Notes under the pieces: model-generated
The model's database searches: none
What the model saw: the letters and a program-made list of their open reading frames with translations, nothing else
What the model was told of the DNA's origin: nothing
Shown: positions 12,820 through 13,300 of the stretch, one piece after another
Position numbering within the stretch: the first letter of the stretch is position 1
Layout: every line of letters begins with the position of its first letter
Source: an uncultured Bacillus sp.
GTDB taxonomy: Bacteria > Bacillota > Bacilli > Bacillales > DSM-1321
Assembly: GCA_934215995.1 (NCBI GenBank)
Contig: CAKQBC010000034.1
Location: 1 to 13,300, forward strand
Length of the DNA: 13,300 nt
Reading direction: 5' to 3'
Made by a program: the position numbers and the translations under genes

Positions 12820-13300
12820 ATGCCTACAAAAAGTCAGCTTGCTGAGCTTAAAGATACATTAGTAGGGTTAAAAAAAGAACTGGCTGTTGATCAGGAAAGA
12901 TACAATACAGCAAATGAATCACTAACGGAGACTGTCGATGAACTGTCCTCCTATGATAATCATCCTGCCGACCTTGGGACGGAGTTATATGAAAGAGAGC
13001 GAGAGCAGGCCCTGGATTCCCATGCTTCCTCGGAAATAGAAAAGATTGAGGAAGCCTTAACAGCTATGGACGAAGGAACTTATGGCTTCTGCAAAGAATG
13101 CGGGGAAGAAATTCCGTATGAACGGTTGGAAATCATTCCGTATACACTCTATTGCGTAGAGCATAAACCAGCTAGGGTTGATCTGCAGCAAACAGAGTAT
13201 ATAGAGCGGCCTTCAGCAGACAATCTTGAGATGAACAAATCCCCACATATCACTGACGGACAGGATAGCTTTAAGGATGTAGCGCGTTACGGCACATCAG
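12820..13300 (+). CDS. yteA: YteA-type DksA/TraR zinc-finger protein, 5' part
   Basis: The gene runs off the window after 160 codons, so the C-terminus is missing. It starts at ATG 12820 with GGAGGT at 12806-12811, 8 bases away. Residues about 5-40 form a charged coiled-coil helix. Then comes ELSSYDNHPADLGTELYERERE (41-62), the signature of Bacillus YteA/YocK proteins. A DksA/TraR-type zinc finger follows with C91, C94, C112 and H115 (CKECG through YCVEH). The last visible part, DSFKDVARYGTS, resembles YteA near its C-terminal region. In B. subtilis, YteA follows menF; here menA lies between. The family name used in databases is yteA family sporulation protein, with no defined biochemical role; DksA relatives bind RNA polymerase. 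Confidence 0.88.
   Translation, partial: MPTKSQLAELKDTLVGLKKELAVDQERYNTANESLTETVDELSSYDNHPADLGTELYEREREQALDSHASSEIEKIEEALTAMDEGTYGFCKECGEEIPYERLEIIPYTLYCVEHKPARVDLQQTEYIERPSADNLEMNKSPHITDGQDSFKDVARYGTS

Overview
The window looks like a core chromosomal segment of a low-to-mid GC endospore-forming Bacillaceae species, related to but not the same as Bacillus subtilis. Nearly every product has a close B. subtilis counterpart (YtlC/YtlD, YtkD/RppH, Dps, YtjA/YidD, MenE/B/H/D/F, MenA, YteA). Gene order largely follows the ytlCD-ytkD-dps-ytjA-men-yteA neighbourhood as I remember it from B. subtilis. Strong AGGAGG-type ribosome binding sites, GTG/TTG starts, and SigA, extended -10, SigB and Zur signals all fit this group. 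I see no mobile elements, CRISPR arrays, tRNA or rRNA genes.

Region 1 (1-1220) holds the end of an ABC-transporter ATPase gene translationally coupled to its permease gene. It closes with a terminator-like hairpin facing the convergent Nudix gene ytkD (1222-1695, minus). Region 2 (1696-3030) starts with a small unknown gene (1929-2189), which resembles the DUF6154 family and has a near-perfect 20-bp palindrome over its probable transcription start. Next come two back-to-back hairpins, the stress ferritin gene dps on the minus strand with a clear SigB-type promoter, and a divergent single-pass membrane protein (YtzI-like) that starts with TTG.

Region 3 (3031-4800) contains yidD/ytjA, then a stand-alone zinc-binding lipoprotein gene of the ZnuA/AdcA type behind a good Zur box. 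A short cysteine-rich DUF1540 gene with a GTG start follows, with no terminator between the two. A strong bidirectional terminator ends this block. A 48-residue minus-strand gene of unknown function lies between it and the men cluster.

Region 4 (5090-12702) is the menaquinone (vitamin K2) cluster. menF-menD-menH-menB are tightly overlapped on the minus strand. A 16-bp perfect hairpin separates menB from menE. menA is divergent from menF across a promoter region with two TTGACA-type promoters and a central dyad. Together these genes take chorismate through isochorismate (MenF), SEPHCHC (MenD), SHCHC (MenH), OSB-CoA (MenE) and DHNA-CoA (MenB), then prenylate DHNA to demethylmenaquinone (MenA). 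menC (OSB synthase), the DHNA-CoA thioesterase and the final methyltransferase are not in the window; menC is notably missing from its usual place after menE. Region 5 (12703-13300) has the menA terminator and the start of a yteA-type DksA/TraR zinc-finger gene cut by the window edge.

This is mostly well-understood housekeeping DNA. The less explained items are the possible Zur-controlled znuA/DUF1540 pair, the unassigned operator-like palindromes, the intra-operon hairpin before menE, and the two small unknown genes.
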